DNA from: an uncultured Rhodanobacteraceae bacterium
GTDB lineage: Bacteria; Pseudomonadota; Gammaproteobacteria; Xanthomonadales; Rhodanobacteraceae
DNA length: 7,547 bases
Direction: 5' to 3'
Assembly: GCA_913053815.1 (NCBI GenBank)
Contig: CAJXGK010000082.1
Coordinates: 1-7,547 of the forward strand
How positions within the stretch are numbered: position 1 is the stretch's first letter; each line of letters opens with the position of its first letter. The notes below the pieces were generated by a model. It was not told the origin of the DNA and searched no databases. It saw only the letters and a list, made by a program, of their open reading frames with translations. Below, piece after piece: positions 1-6,601 of the stretch. The translations under genes were made by a program, and so were the position numbers.

Positions 1-55
1 TTGCCAGGGCGTCATCGACTCCGGGATCGGTATCCACAAACAGCGGTGCAGGCAT
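1..55 (-). CDS. Nucleoside hydrolase (IunH/Rih family), N-terminal fragment cut by the window edge
   Basis: Only the first 18 codons are present, starting from an ATG at 55-53. They read MPAPLFVDTDPGVDDALA. The D-T-D-x-G-x-D-D-A pattern close to the N-terminus is the hallmark of inosine/uridine-preferring nucleoside hydrolases, whose clustered aspartates bind the catalytic calcium. The family hydrolyses the N-glycosidic bond of ribonucleosides, releasing base and ribose for salvage. A GGAG Shine-Dalgarno sequence lies 7 nt upstream of the ATG, which supports this start. The gene follows recG by 31 nt in the same direction, so it is probably the last visible member of the rpoZ-spoT-ridA-recG transcription unit. 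Substrate preference (purine, pyrimidine or non-specific) cannot be told from this fragment, nor whether the gene is intact beyond the edge. Confidence 0.85.
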   Translation of the reverse strand, partial: MPAPLFVDTDPGVDDALA

Positions 56-62
56 GGCTCAA

Positions 63-66
63 CTCC
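63..66 (-). promoter_or_regulatory. Ribosome binding site for the nucleoside hydrolase gene
   Basis: The minus strand reads GGAG here, 7 nt before the ATG at 55-53, inside the 31-nt gap after the recG stop. Good spacing and the conserved N-terminal motif that follows together fix the start of the truncated downstream gene. Confidence 0.6.
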
Positions 67-86
67 GAAATAATAGCGACACGACC

Positions 87-2186
87 TCAGGCTCCGGCAA
101 ACCGCGTAGCCGTACCCATCCACCGCCTGACGATTCGTTCGGCATGTTGGGGATCATCCTGGAGCATACGGTCAGCCAATTCACGCACCGAGGGCAACAT
201 GTCCGTATCACGCTGCAAATCAGCCACCTTTAACACCAGCTCACCGGTCTGTCTGGTTCCCAGCACTTCGCCCGGACCACGTAAATGCAGATCCATCTCG
301 GCAATTTTGAAACCGTCACCCGTATCACGCAGCAGTACCAGCCGAGCCCGGGCGATGACCGACAGAGGGGCCGTGTATAACAGCACGCAACTCGACGCCT
401 GGCTACCCCGACCTACCCTGCCTCGCAACTGGTGCAGCTGAGCCAAGCCCAGACGCTCGGCGTTCTCGATTATCATCAGGCTGGCATTTGCTACATCCAC
501 ACCTACCTCGATGACCGTAGTCGCCACCAGCAACTTGATCTCACCGGATTGGAACGCATCCATCACCGCCTGCTTGTCCTTGGCCCGCATCCGCCCATGA
601 ACCTTGCCCACCTGCAAGCCGGGCAGGGCCTCGCACAATTCGGTATAGACGTTTTCTGCAGCCTTGGCCTGCAAAACCTCACTTTCGTCAATGAGTGTGC
701 ACACCCAATAGGCCTGACGACCTTCAGAACAGGCTGAACGGATGCGTTCGATGACCTCCCCGCGCCGCGCATCAGAAAGGACTACGGTTCGTATCGGGGT
801 GCGCCCAGGAGGCAATTCATCCAGCACTGAAATATCCAGATCGGCATAAGCCGTCATGGCCAAGGTACGAGGAATCGGTGTGGCGGTGAGTACCAGCTGA
901 TGGGGCATAAGCTGTTTCCCGGCACCCTTTTCGGCCAGTGCCAAGCGCTGCTGCACACCAAAGCGATGCTGTTCATCGACAATGACCAGAGCCAGTCGCA
1001 AGAACGAAACCCCTGGCTGCATCAAGGCATGGGTACCGACCACCATAGGCACGCCACTAGCTAGGCGTTGTAAGACTGCCAGACGAGCACGACCCTTGAC
1101 CTTGCCGGCTAGCCAGACGGTGTCCAGACCCAGCGGTTTAAACCAGGCGGTAAAGCTACGGTAGTGCTGTTCAGCCAGCAGTTCTGTGGGCGCCACCATG
1201 GCGACTTGATACCCCGCCTCAATCACCGCCAAGGCTGCCTGAGCCGCAACGGCGGTCTTGCCTGAGCCGACATCGCCCTGGATCAATCGCAACATGGGTC
1301 GGGGTTGGCGAAGATTATCAAGAATCTCGCCCGTTACCCGTTGTTGGGCCCGGGTGAGTGTAAACCCCAACCCTTGGCGCATCCTAGCCCGTAATACATC
1401 CTGATCCTCGATGGCCGGAGCCATGAAGGAATGTACTTGCTGGCGAATCCGTCGCAAGCCAAGATGCTGGGCCAACAGCTCTTCAAAAGACAAACGTCGC
1501 CGTGCTGGATGCGTACCGAGCAATAGGGCTTGGACATCGGTTGTTGGTGAGGGCCGGTGCACAAGCTGCAAGGCCGTACGTAAATTGGGCAACTCCAGCC
1601 AGTGCAGATCCTCAGGACTCAGGAGTTCCAAACTTTCGGCGGGCGGCAAGCAAGCCAGTGAACGGGCAACCAGATTACTCATGCGGGCATGGCTGATCCC
1701 TTTGGCAATTGAGTAAACTGGGCTCAGGGTGGTCTCCAACGGCTCTCCACCACGGAGTACGTGAACCTCAGGATGAACCATTTCTAGACCATGTACCGTT
1801 TGCCGAACCTCGCCATAGCAACGTACCTGACGCCCTAACACAAAGCGCTCGGCAAGGCCACGATACCAATGCAGATAGCGCAGGATAAGTATCGAGGCCG
1901 AGTCATCCACAATCGTGACGCGCAGTTCACGACGAGAATGAAAACCATCCTCAACGGCTATCACCGACCCTTCAACTAGAACCCGGCATCCTGCGCGGAG
2001 TGCCGCGATCGACGTCAAATGGGTGCGATCCTCGTAACGCAAAGGCAGATGGAACCACAGGTCAACCAACCGCTCCAAGCCGAGTTTGGCCAAGGTCCTG
2101 GACAGGACCGGGCCAATGCCATGCAAACGGGCCAACGGTGTGTCAGGGCTTGGCCCACTTGCCTCTGGGTATAAGGATCGAGTCAC
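87..2186 (-). CDS. recG: ATP-dependent DNA helicase RecG
   Basis: RecG is a cytoplasmic superfamily 2 translocase that remodels stalled replication forks, Holliday junctions, D-loops and R-loops. This 699-residue protein matches the usual length (about 690). The N-terminal wedge/OB part carries the family pattern PLARLHGIGP followed by HLPLRYEDRT (residues 17-55). Helicase lobe 1 has Walker A GDVGSGKT (304-311), the DEQH box DEQHRFG (404-410) and TATPIPRT (434-441). Lobe 2 has TTVIEVGVDV (556-565) and QLRGRVGR (586-593), followed by the C-terminal region typical of RecG. All helicase motifs look intact. The start is a GTG at 2186-2184, only 3 nt after the ridA stop, with no strong Shine-Dalgarno sequence, so translation is probably coupled to ridA. 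The next gene downstream is a nucleoside hydrolase. Confidence 0.97.
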   Translation of the reverse strand: MTRSLYPEASGPSPDTPLARLHGIGPVLSRTLAKLGLERLVDLWFHLPLRYEDRTHLTSIAALRAGCRVLVEGSVIAVEDGFHSRRELRVTIVDDSASILILRYLHWYRGLAERFVLGRQVRCYGEVRQTVHGLEMVHPEVHVLRGGEPLETTLSPVYSIAKGISHARMSNLVARSLACLPPAESLELLSPEDLHWLELPNLRTALQLVHRPSPTTDVQALLLGTHPARRRLSFEELLAQHLGLRRIRQQVHSFMAPAIEDQDVLRARMRQGLGFTLTRAQQRVTGEILDNLRQPRPMLRLIQGDVGSGKTAVAAQAALAVIEAGYQVAMVAPTELLAEQHYRSFTAWFKPLGLDTVWLAGKVKGRARLAVLQRLASGVPMVVGTHALMQPGVSFLRLALVIVDEQHRFGVQQRLALAEKGAGKQLMPHQLVLTATPIPRTLAMTAYADLDISVLDELPPGRTPIRTVVLSDARRGEVIERIRSACSEGRQAYWVCTLIDESEVLQAKAAENVYTELCEALPGLQVGKVHGRMRAKDKQAVMDAFQSGEIKLLVATTVIEVGVDVANASLMIIENAERLGLAQLHQLRGRVGRGSQASSCVLLYTAPLSVIARARLVLLRDTGDGFKIAEMDLHLRGPGEVLGTRQTGELVLKVADLQRDTDMLPSVRELADRMLQDDPQHAERIVRRWMGTATRFAGA

Positions 2187-2189
2187 GAC

Positions 2190-2579
2190 TCAGCGTTGGT
2201 CAAGCACCAGGATCGCGTCAACCTCAATAGCTGCGCCACGCGGCAAAGCGGCCACACCGATGGTGGCACGTGCCGGATAAGGCTCATGAAAATATTCCTG
2301 CATTACCGTATTGACCTCGGCAAAACAGGCCAGATCGGTGAGGTATATACCCAGACGAACAACCTGATCCAAGCCCGCCCCTGCAGATCCCGCCACTGCC
2401 CGCAGATTATCGAATACCCGACGCGCTTGAGCCGTCATATCACCGGCTACCAGTTCACCGCTTTCAGGATCAAGCGGGATCTGTCCGGACAGATAAAGCG
2501 TAGCGCTGGCACGAACGGCTTGCGCATATGGGCCAATGGCAGCAGGGGCTGCGGAGGTCTGGATAGCAATTCGGGTCAT
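2190..2579 (-). CDS. ridA: RidA family 2-iminobutanoate/2-iminopropanoate deaminase
   Basis: RidA (YjgF/YER057c/UK114 family) is a small cytoplasmic enzyme. It hydrolyses reactive enamine/imine intermediates such as 2-aminoacrylate, released by PLP-dependent serine/threonine dehydratases, and so protects other PLP enzymes. The protein is 129 residues, the usual family length. It shows AAPAAIGPYAQAV near the N-terminus (10-22), the SGQIPLDP strand (31-38) and the signature PARATIGVAALPRGAAIEVD (102-121). R104 and E119 correspond to the conserved substrate-binding arginine and catalytic-site glutamate. I chose the ATG at 2579 because the product then begins like other RidA proteins. The frame is open upstream to 2678, but that extension overlaps the spoT end and has no family similarity. 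The gene lies 73 nt after spoT and 3 nt before recG. Older annotations call this family translation inhibitor or endoribonuclease L-PSP. Confidence 0.93.
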   Translation of the reverse strand: MTRIAIQTSAAPAAIGPYAQAVRASATLYLSGQIPLDPESGELVAGDMTAQARRVFDNLRAVAGSAGAGLDQVVRLGIYLTDLACFAEVNTVMQEYFHEPYPARATIGVAALPRGAAIEVDAILVLDQR

Positions 2580-2652
2580 GGAGTGATTCCCGTAACGAAG
2601 AGGTATACCCCGAAGCTTACGCCAGAGTCCAGGTCGATCCCATTCAATCGCA
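2580..2652. other. Short intergenic spacer between spoT and ridA
   Basis: This 73-base spacer is the longest gap within the cluster. It contains an 8-base palindrome GGTATACC (2602-2609) flanked by CGAAG direct repeats. On the minus strand a GGGA/GGA stretch about 8 nt before the ridA ATG is the likely ribosome binding site. I see no convincing promoter or rho-independent terminator, so ridA and recG are probably expressed from upstream, though an internal promoter cannot be excluded. Confidence 0.4.
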
Positions 2653-4881
2653 TCAGAATGGATCACGATGGATCGCATTGACCACCGCAGAGTGCCGAAT
2701 GTGGCGCATCACCCGAGCCAGATGGATGCGATTCTGTACTTCGACGGTAAACAGGAGTGTCGAAGTGGTGAAATCACGTTCAATATATTCCACGTTCTCG
2801 ATATTGGTCCCCGTTTCAGCCAGTGCCGCAGCAACGGTCGCCAGTACACCGGGACGATTGATGACATCAATCCGCAACTTGACCTTGTAATCACCCTCGA
2901 CCTTACGATCCCATTCGATCGCCAGACAGCGCTCAGACTCCCGCTGTAATTCTTCGGCATTGGGACATTCTAGGCGATGCACAACAATCCCCTTGCCTGC
3001 CGATAGATAGCCGAAAATCGCATCACCAGGGACCGGGAGACAGCAGTTGGCAAAACTGATGACCCCCCGCTCAGCTCCGGTAATGGCGATAGTTTCACGG
3101 GGCACAGGACTGACTGATCCTGGGGCAGAGATCCCTGCCAACTGAGCGAAATGATCCGCTACCGGGCCGGGCATATGCTGGCCCAATGCGATGTCCGCCA
3201 GCAACTCTTCCAGGCGTTGGTAGTGGTGCTCATCAAGATAGCCCTCCAGCGCATCAGTCGGGATCGTATCCAGACTCACCGAGCGAATGATGAGTTCCCG
3301 ATCCAGCATACGATGGCCGAATTGCACCGCATCTTCGTGCTGCAATCGCTTCAGATAGTTGCGAATGGCCGTACGGGCCTTGCCGCTTACCACAAAACCT
3401 AGCCATTCCGGTGTAGGCTGGGCAGAGGGAGCCGTGACGATTTCAATATTCTGTCCGGATTGCAAGCACGTGCGTAGAGAGGAAATTTGCCCATCCACAC
3501 GGGCCGTTACCGCATGCGCTCCGACATCGGTATGGACCGCATAGGCAAAATCGAGGGCCGTAGAATTTCTTGGTAAAGCCAGAATATCACCGCGTGGGGT
3601 AAAGACGTACACCTCATCGGGGAACAGATCCACTTTGACATTTTCGATGAATTCAATGGCCGAATCCGTCGTCGCCTCGCGGCTCGCCAAGCTGGAAATC
3701 CATTCGTGCGCACGCGCCTGGGCACTGTTGGGTTGAGAGCCATCTGTCTTGTAAACCCAGTGTGCAGCAATCCCCCGTTCTGCCACCTGATCCATCTCTT
3801 CGGTACGGATCTGAATCTCGATTGGCGCCCCGAAAGGGCCAAACAATACAGTGTGCAGTGATTGGTAGCCGTTAGCCTTGGGAATGGCGATAAAATCACG
3901 AAACCGACCATCCATCGGTTTGAACAAGGCATGTACGGCACCCAGCGCCTGGTAACAATGTGGCACCGTATCGGTAACGATGCGGAACCCGAACAAATCC
4001 ATCACTTCCTTAAAAGATTTGTGCTGGGTCTTCATCTTTGTGTAGATACTCCAGGGAGACTTGATGCGACTCACCACCCGGGCTGGAATATCTTCATCAC
4101 CGAGGCGTTGCAAGATCGCCTTGTCGATCTTCTGCATGGCCTCACGCCGCATCCCCATGACCCCACTGATGCACGAGGCAATAACGCGATAACGATTGGG
4201 ATACAAGACGCGAAGCCCGATGTCCTGCAACTCTGCCTTGACCAGACTCATCCCCAGGCGCTGGGCGATGGGGGCATAGATCTCCAGCGTTTCCATCGCA
4301 ATGCGTCGGGTCGAGGCATGATCCTTCGCCGCTAGGGTGCGCATGTTATGCAGGCGGTCAGCCAACTTGATAAGGATGACCCGTATATCGCGAGCCATGG
4401 CCAGAAGCATCTTGCGAAAGCTTTCAGCATTGGCTTCCTGGCGGCTGGCAAAGCGCACCTGATCGAGCTTGGTAACCCCCTCCACTAACTTGGTCACAAC
4501 CGGACCAAACTCGCGCTCCAGATCATCGCTGGTGCAATCGGTATCTTCCAACACGTCATGCAAGATGGCCGCCACAATGGTATCGCCATCCATATGAAAA
4601 TCAGCAAGGATGCTCGCTACCGCAACCGGATGGGTGATGTAGGGCTCGCCACTGAGCCGTGTCTGGCCGGCATGAGCCCTGGCGCCACATTGACAAGCCG
4701 CCTGCACGCGTCGAATCTGCTCAGGCGAAACATCGGATTGCAGCTTGTCAAGCAGATCGTGGACATGATTCGTTACTTCATAATCTGCTACCACACCGGG
4801 GCCGGGTGGATCCCCATTCTCCGATGAGATACTCGCTGCCCGGTCAGACCGGTTCTTCAAGCCGTGCCGACGGCCGGACAC
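2653..4881 (-). CDS. spoT: Bifunctional (p)ppGpp synthetase/hydrolase SpoT (long RelA/SpoT homologue)
   Basis: SpoT makes and degrades (p)ppGpp, setting growth rate and stress responses. From the GTG at 4881 the protein is 742 residues. The HD hydrolase domain has ITHP (H84), HDVLEDT (H108-D109) and KLADRLHNM (D175, N179), so hydrolase residues are intact. The synthetase domain has RIKSPWSIYTKM (272-283), D295, IPKANGYQSLHT (334-345) and EIQIRT with E355. Both catalytic acidic residues are present, so synthetase activity is likely. A TGS domain (VYVFTPRGD, from about 425), a zinc-finger-like segment (FANCCLPVPGD, about 610-620) and a C-terminal ACT domain (from about 666) follow. The chosen GTG lies 1 nt after the rpoZ stop and has GGAGAGG 6 nt upstream. 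It adds some 30 residues before the HD domain compared with E. coli SpoT. An alternative GTG at 4794 has no ribosome binding site. Confidence 0.95.
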   Translation of the reverse strand: MSGRRHGLKNRSDRAASISSENGDPPGPGVVADYEVTNHVHDLLDKLQSDVSPEQIRRVQAACQCGARAHAGQTRLSGEPYITHPVAVASILADFHMDGDTIVAAILHDVLEDTDCTSDDLEREFGPVVTKLVEGVTKLDQVRFASRQEANAESFRKMLLAMARDIRVILIKLADRLHNMRTLAAKDHASTRRIAMETLEIYAPIAQRLGMSLVKAELQDIGLRVLYPNRYRVIASCISGVMGMRREAMQKIDKAILQRLGDEDIPARVVSRIKSPWSIYTKMKTQHKSFKEVMDLFGFRIVTDTVPHCYQALGAVHALFKPMDGRFRDFIAIPKANGYQSLHTVLFGPFGAPIEIQIRTEEMDQVAERGIAAHWVYKTDGSQPNSAQARAHEWISSLASREATTDSAIEFIENVKVDLFPDEVYVFTPRGDILALPRNSTALDFAYAVHTDVGAHAVTARVDGQISSLRTCLQSGQNIEIVTAPSAQPTPEWLGFVVSGKARTAIRNYLKRLQHEDAVQFGHRMLDRELIIRSVSLDTIPTDALEGYLDEHHYQRLEELLADIALGQHMPGPVADHFAQLAGISAPGSVSPVPRETIAITGAERGVISFANCCLPVPGDAIFGYLSAGKGIVVHRLECPNAEELQRESERCLAIEWDRKVEGDYKVKLRIDVINRPGVLATVAAALAETGTNIENVEYIERDFTTSTLLFTVEVQNRIHLARVMRHIRHSAVVNAIHRDPF

Positions 4882-4882
4882 A

Positions 4883-5182
4883 TTATTCCTCTCCGCTCCT
4901 GCCGCCCTGGTCGTCTTCGGCAGCCACCTCGGCAGCTGCCCAATCCAGGGCTTCACGTTCAACCCGTTCGCTCTCGATACGATCGATCTCGTCGATCGTC
5001 GCTTCATCGATGCGTTGCTCGGCAATTTCACGCAAAGCAATCACCGTAGGTTTGTCGTGGTCAGGATCGACGCGGGGTTCCATACCCATAGCAATCTGAC
5101 GCGCCCGTTTAGTGGCCAGCAACACCAGCTCAAAACGGTTGTCTACCTCATGGAGGCAATCTTCGACTGTGATGCGTGCCAT
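4883..5182 (-). CDS. rpoZ: RNA polymerase omega subunit
   Basis: Omega is the smallest RNA polymerase subunit. It chaperones beta-prime during assembly and, in proteobacteria, forms part of one of the two ppGpp binding sites. The 99-residue product begins [10 protein letters not shown] and contains [15 protein letters not shown] (15-29) and [10 protein letters not shown] (44-53), both strongly conserved in proteobacterial omega. After that comes an acidic, charged helix-like C-terminus slightly longer than the 91-residue E. coli protein. The ATG at 5182 is the only plausible start, with a short AGG 6 nt upstream. It is the first gene of the minus-strand cluster and lies next to spoT, as in many proteobacteria. 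The guanylate kinase gene gmk, which precedes rpoZ in E. coli, is not here: the divergent mlaA occupies that position. Confidence 0.95.
   Translation of the reverse strand: MARITVEDCLHEVDNRFELVLLATKRARQIAMGMEPRVDPDHDKPTVIALREIAEQRIDEATIDEIDRIESERVEREALDWAAAEVAAEDDQGGRSGEE
4888..4894 (-). promoter_or_regulatory. Shine-Dalgarno sequence that sets the spoT start
   Basis: The minus strand reads GGAGAGG within the last codons of rpoZ, followed by AATAAT and then GTG (4881-4879) in the spoT frame. The 6-nt spacer is close to ideal. The run TAATGTG holds the rpoZ stop, an out-of-frame ATG (4883-4881) and the GTG, so spoT translation is probably coupled to rpoZ. Confidence 0.65.
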
Positions 5183-5335
5183 AAAAAACCTATTTTTGTT
5201 CAGTTAGTTGCAAGGATGGTCAGTGTACTCTGTTGGGCCATGCTCGCGCTACCTGGAAATTCGCAACCGAAACGCTGCCTTAATATCAGTCTGCTGGGAT
5301 ATAATGCTGAACCCATGCGTTCTGTATTTTATCTT
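5183..5335. promoter_or_regulatory. Divergent promoter region between rpoZ and mlaA
   Basis: This 153-base gap must hold the start signals for the rpoZ-spoT-ridA-recG cluster (leftward) and mlaA (rightward). The rightward -10 is described separately. For the leftward direction the best hexamer I can see is TACACT on the minus strand (5222-5227), without a recognisable -35 at the right distance, so that assignment is weak. No operator-like palindrome or riboswitch stands out. Confidence 0.45.
5300..5305 (+). promoter_or_regulatory. Perfect -10 hexamer TATAAT upstream of mlaA
   Basis: The plus strand has an exact sigma-70 -10 hexamer, preceded by TGGGA. No good -35 is found 16-18 bases upstream; the region reads around TGCCTTA. 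Transcription would begin near 5311-5313. That gives a leader of about 24 nt for the ATG at 5336, but almost none for the ATG at 5315, which is one reason for preferring the later start. Confidence 0.5.
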
Positions 5336-6289
5336 ATGCATCCTTCCAAGACTGTCTTGCGGGCTTTGCTGATCGGCTTCACACTCTTTTTTCTGGTGGG
5401 TTGCGCGATCCAACCGGCCCGGCAAGAAGATCCATGGCAAGGGATGAATCGTAAAATTTTCGCTTTCAACGAGAAAGTCGATACCTACGTGGGCAAGCCC
5501 ATTGCCAAGAGTTACATAAAGATCACCTCATCAAACACTCGTCTGGTAATCAGTAATTTTTATAGTAATATTCGCTTGCCCATCAGTATTGTCAATGATT
5601 TGTTGCAAGCCCAACTCGAAGGTGCGGCCAAGAACACTGGGCGGCTGGTGGTGAATTCAACCATAGGCTTGGCCGGCATCTTCGATCCCGCCAGTGAACT
5701 GGGCCTCAATCTGGACCCGACCGATTTCGGTGTCACCCTGGCCCGCTGGGGCGTTCCCCAGGGGCCCTATATGGTCCTGCCTATCCTGGGGCCCAGCTCG
5801 CTACGAGACGTCTGGGCCTATCCGGTGGATACCTACTTTCTGAATCCACTAAGCTACTGGATTCGCGATAATAACCTCAAATATCGCGCCGAGTATCTGC
5901 CGCTGGTTCTGTACTACATCCAGTTACGAGCCAGTTATATGAATGCGGATGCATTCCTCAGCTCAGCTTATGATCCTTATACACTGATGCGCGACGCCTA
6001 TCTGCAACGTCGTAATTTTCTGATTTACCACGGTAATCCTCCGAGTCGCCTCATTGAAGACCAGCAGGGGCTGGGACCAGGTAACGGCCGGGTGGATGTG
6101 GAGGCGATTCTGGCCCGACAACGGGCTTGGCAAAAGCAGCAGCACCCCCAAGGTACTCCTGGCAAGACTTCTCGGCCAAAGTCGCCCACGAATCCTGCAA
6201 AAGGCCCACCGCACACTACTACGGCCACTCCGTCGAGCAGCACTGCACCGGCTATTGCCAGCAGCGTCCCGGTTCCGGCGGGATTCTGA
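5336..6289 (+). CDS. mlaA: Outer-membrane phospholipid transport lipoprotein MlaA (VacJ)
   Basis: MlaA sits in the outer membrane, removes misplaced phospholipids from the outer leaflet and passes them to periplasmic MlaC. The 317-residue product starts with a lipoprotein signal peptide: basic start, hydrophobic LLIGFTLFFL, then lipobox LVGC with Cys23 as the lipidated residue. Ala follows the Cys, not the Asp that would keep it in the inner membrane. Family motifs follow: EDPWQGMNRKIFAFNEKVD (31-49), FGVTLARWGVPQGPY (131-145), LPILGPSSLRD (148-158) and DPYTLMRDAYLQRR (213-226). From about 265 to the end the protein becomes a Pro/Thr/Ser/Ala-rich tail absent from the shorter E. coli protein. 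Another in-frame ATG at 5315 would add 7 residues; neither start has a clear ribosome binding site. The gene is divergent from rpoZ and convergent with mlaB. Confidence 0.94.
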   Translation: MHPSKTVLRALLIGFTLFFLVGCAIQPARQEDPWQGMNRKIFAFNEKVDTYVGKPIAKSYIKITSSNTRLVISNFYSNIRLPISIVNDLLQAQLEGAAKNTGRLVVNSTIGLAGIFDPASELGLNLDPTDFGVTLARWGVPQGPYMVLPILGPSSLRDVWAYPVDTYFLNPLSYWIRDNNLKYRAEYLPLVLYYIQLRASYMNADAFLSSAYDPYTLMRDAYLQRRNFLIYHGNPPSRLIEDQQGLGPGNGRVDVEAILARQRAWQKQQHPQGTPGKTSRPKSPTNPAKGPPHTTTATPSSSTAPAIASSVPVPAGF

Positions 6290-6300
6290 CCGGATCGGTC
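6288..6300. repeat. Small perfect inverted repeat at the mlaA stop codon
   Basis: GACCG-GAT-CGGTC forms a 5-bp stem with a 3-base loop, overlapping the last two bases of the mlaA stop codon. No run of T follows, so I do not call it a terminator. Part of it (CGGATCGG, 6291-6298) recurs as a direct copy at 6615-6622. Confidence 0.35.
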
Positions 6301-6338
6301 CACCCTGCCAGCCCCTATAGATGCGAAACAAAATATCA

Positions 6339-6404
6339 ATGCCGCCTTGAATTATTCCGAGCCCAAATTCACCCTATCCTGTGAATCCGGCATCAAAGAT
6401 TTTT
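6339..6404 (+). terminator. Possible weak terminator of mlaA (nested inverted repeats followed by five T)
   Basis: The outer arms ATGCCG (6339-6344) and CGGCAT (6388-6393) can pair around an inner 6-bp stem, ATTCAC/GTGAAT, with an 8-base loop. A run of five T lies at 6400-6404, six bases after the outer arm. The outer arms are far apart and the T run is interrupted soon after, so this is not a textbook rho-independent terminator. It is only the best candidate downstream of mlaA. Confidence 0.25.
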
Positions 6405-6437
6405 CTGTTTGGCAATGATGATGGCAACCGGCTTTCA

Positions 6438-6452
6438 CCCACCTGCGGCGGG
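6438..6452 (-). repeat. GC-rich hairpin in the intergenic region
   Basis: On the minus strand CCCGCC-GCA-GGTGGG pairs as a 6-bp stem with one G-U pair and a 3-base loop. On the plus strand the same position gives an A-C mismatch, so any RNA role would be on the minus-strand transcript coming from mlaB. No T run follows. Confidence 0.3.
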
Positions 6453-6601
6453 CATCCAGGGCTCTCGCTACATTGAGGTTCGCGTTGCTCGCCCACCACC
6501 TAGCCATGACTCGGGCACCGCAGGCGCAAGCAACACGCTGCATGTATCCAAGCTATCTGCGGCGATCCCAACGTTAAGCGGGCCGATTGATAGATAATGG
6601 G

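Noticed and set aside
432..737. Plus-strand frames of about 60-100 codons inside recG, such as this one
   Set aside because: They are antisense shadows of a fully conserved helicase gene and show no start signals or family motifs.
2602..2609. GGTATACC palindrome between spoT and ridA as an operator
   Set aside because: An 8-base palindrome is expected by chance at this scale, and no promoter elements accompany it.
2580..2678. Longer RidA start at 2678
   Set aside because: The extra 33 residues overlap the spoT end and do not resemble any RidA N-terminus. The ATG at 2579 gives the normal 129-residue protein.
4882..5040. Upstream extension of the spoT frame to an ATG at 5040
   Set aside because: It runs through the conserved rpoZ gene in another frame and shows no similarity to SpoT N-termini. 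The GTG at 4881 has a strong ribosome binding site.
5015..5335. Long upstream extension of the mlaA reading frame, including in-frame ATGs at 5015 and 5216
   Set aside because: It overlaps rpoZ antisense, has no signal-peptide character, and would bury the lipobox signal sequence far from the N-terminus. The start at 5336 (or 5315) gives a proper lipoprotein signal.
6025..6339. 104-codon minus-strand frame antisense to the mlaA tail with hydrophobic stretches
   Set aside because: It arises from the repetitive Pro/Thr/Ser/Ala codons of the mlaA tail read backwards, and has no independent evidence.
6352..6543. 63-codon minus-strand frame downstream of mlaB with a Cys/His cluster (CHHHC)
   Set aside because: There is no ribosome binding site, it overlaps another open frame on the plus strand, and it has no recognisable family. 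The Cys/His cluster alone could be chance.
6409..6597. 62-codon plus-strand frame in the mlaA-mlaB gap
   Set aside because: It has no ribosome binding site or family resemblance, and its composition looks like non-coding GC-rich sequence.
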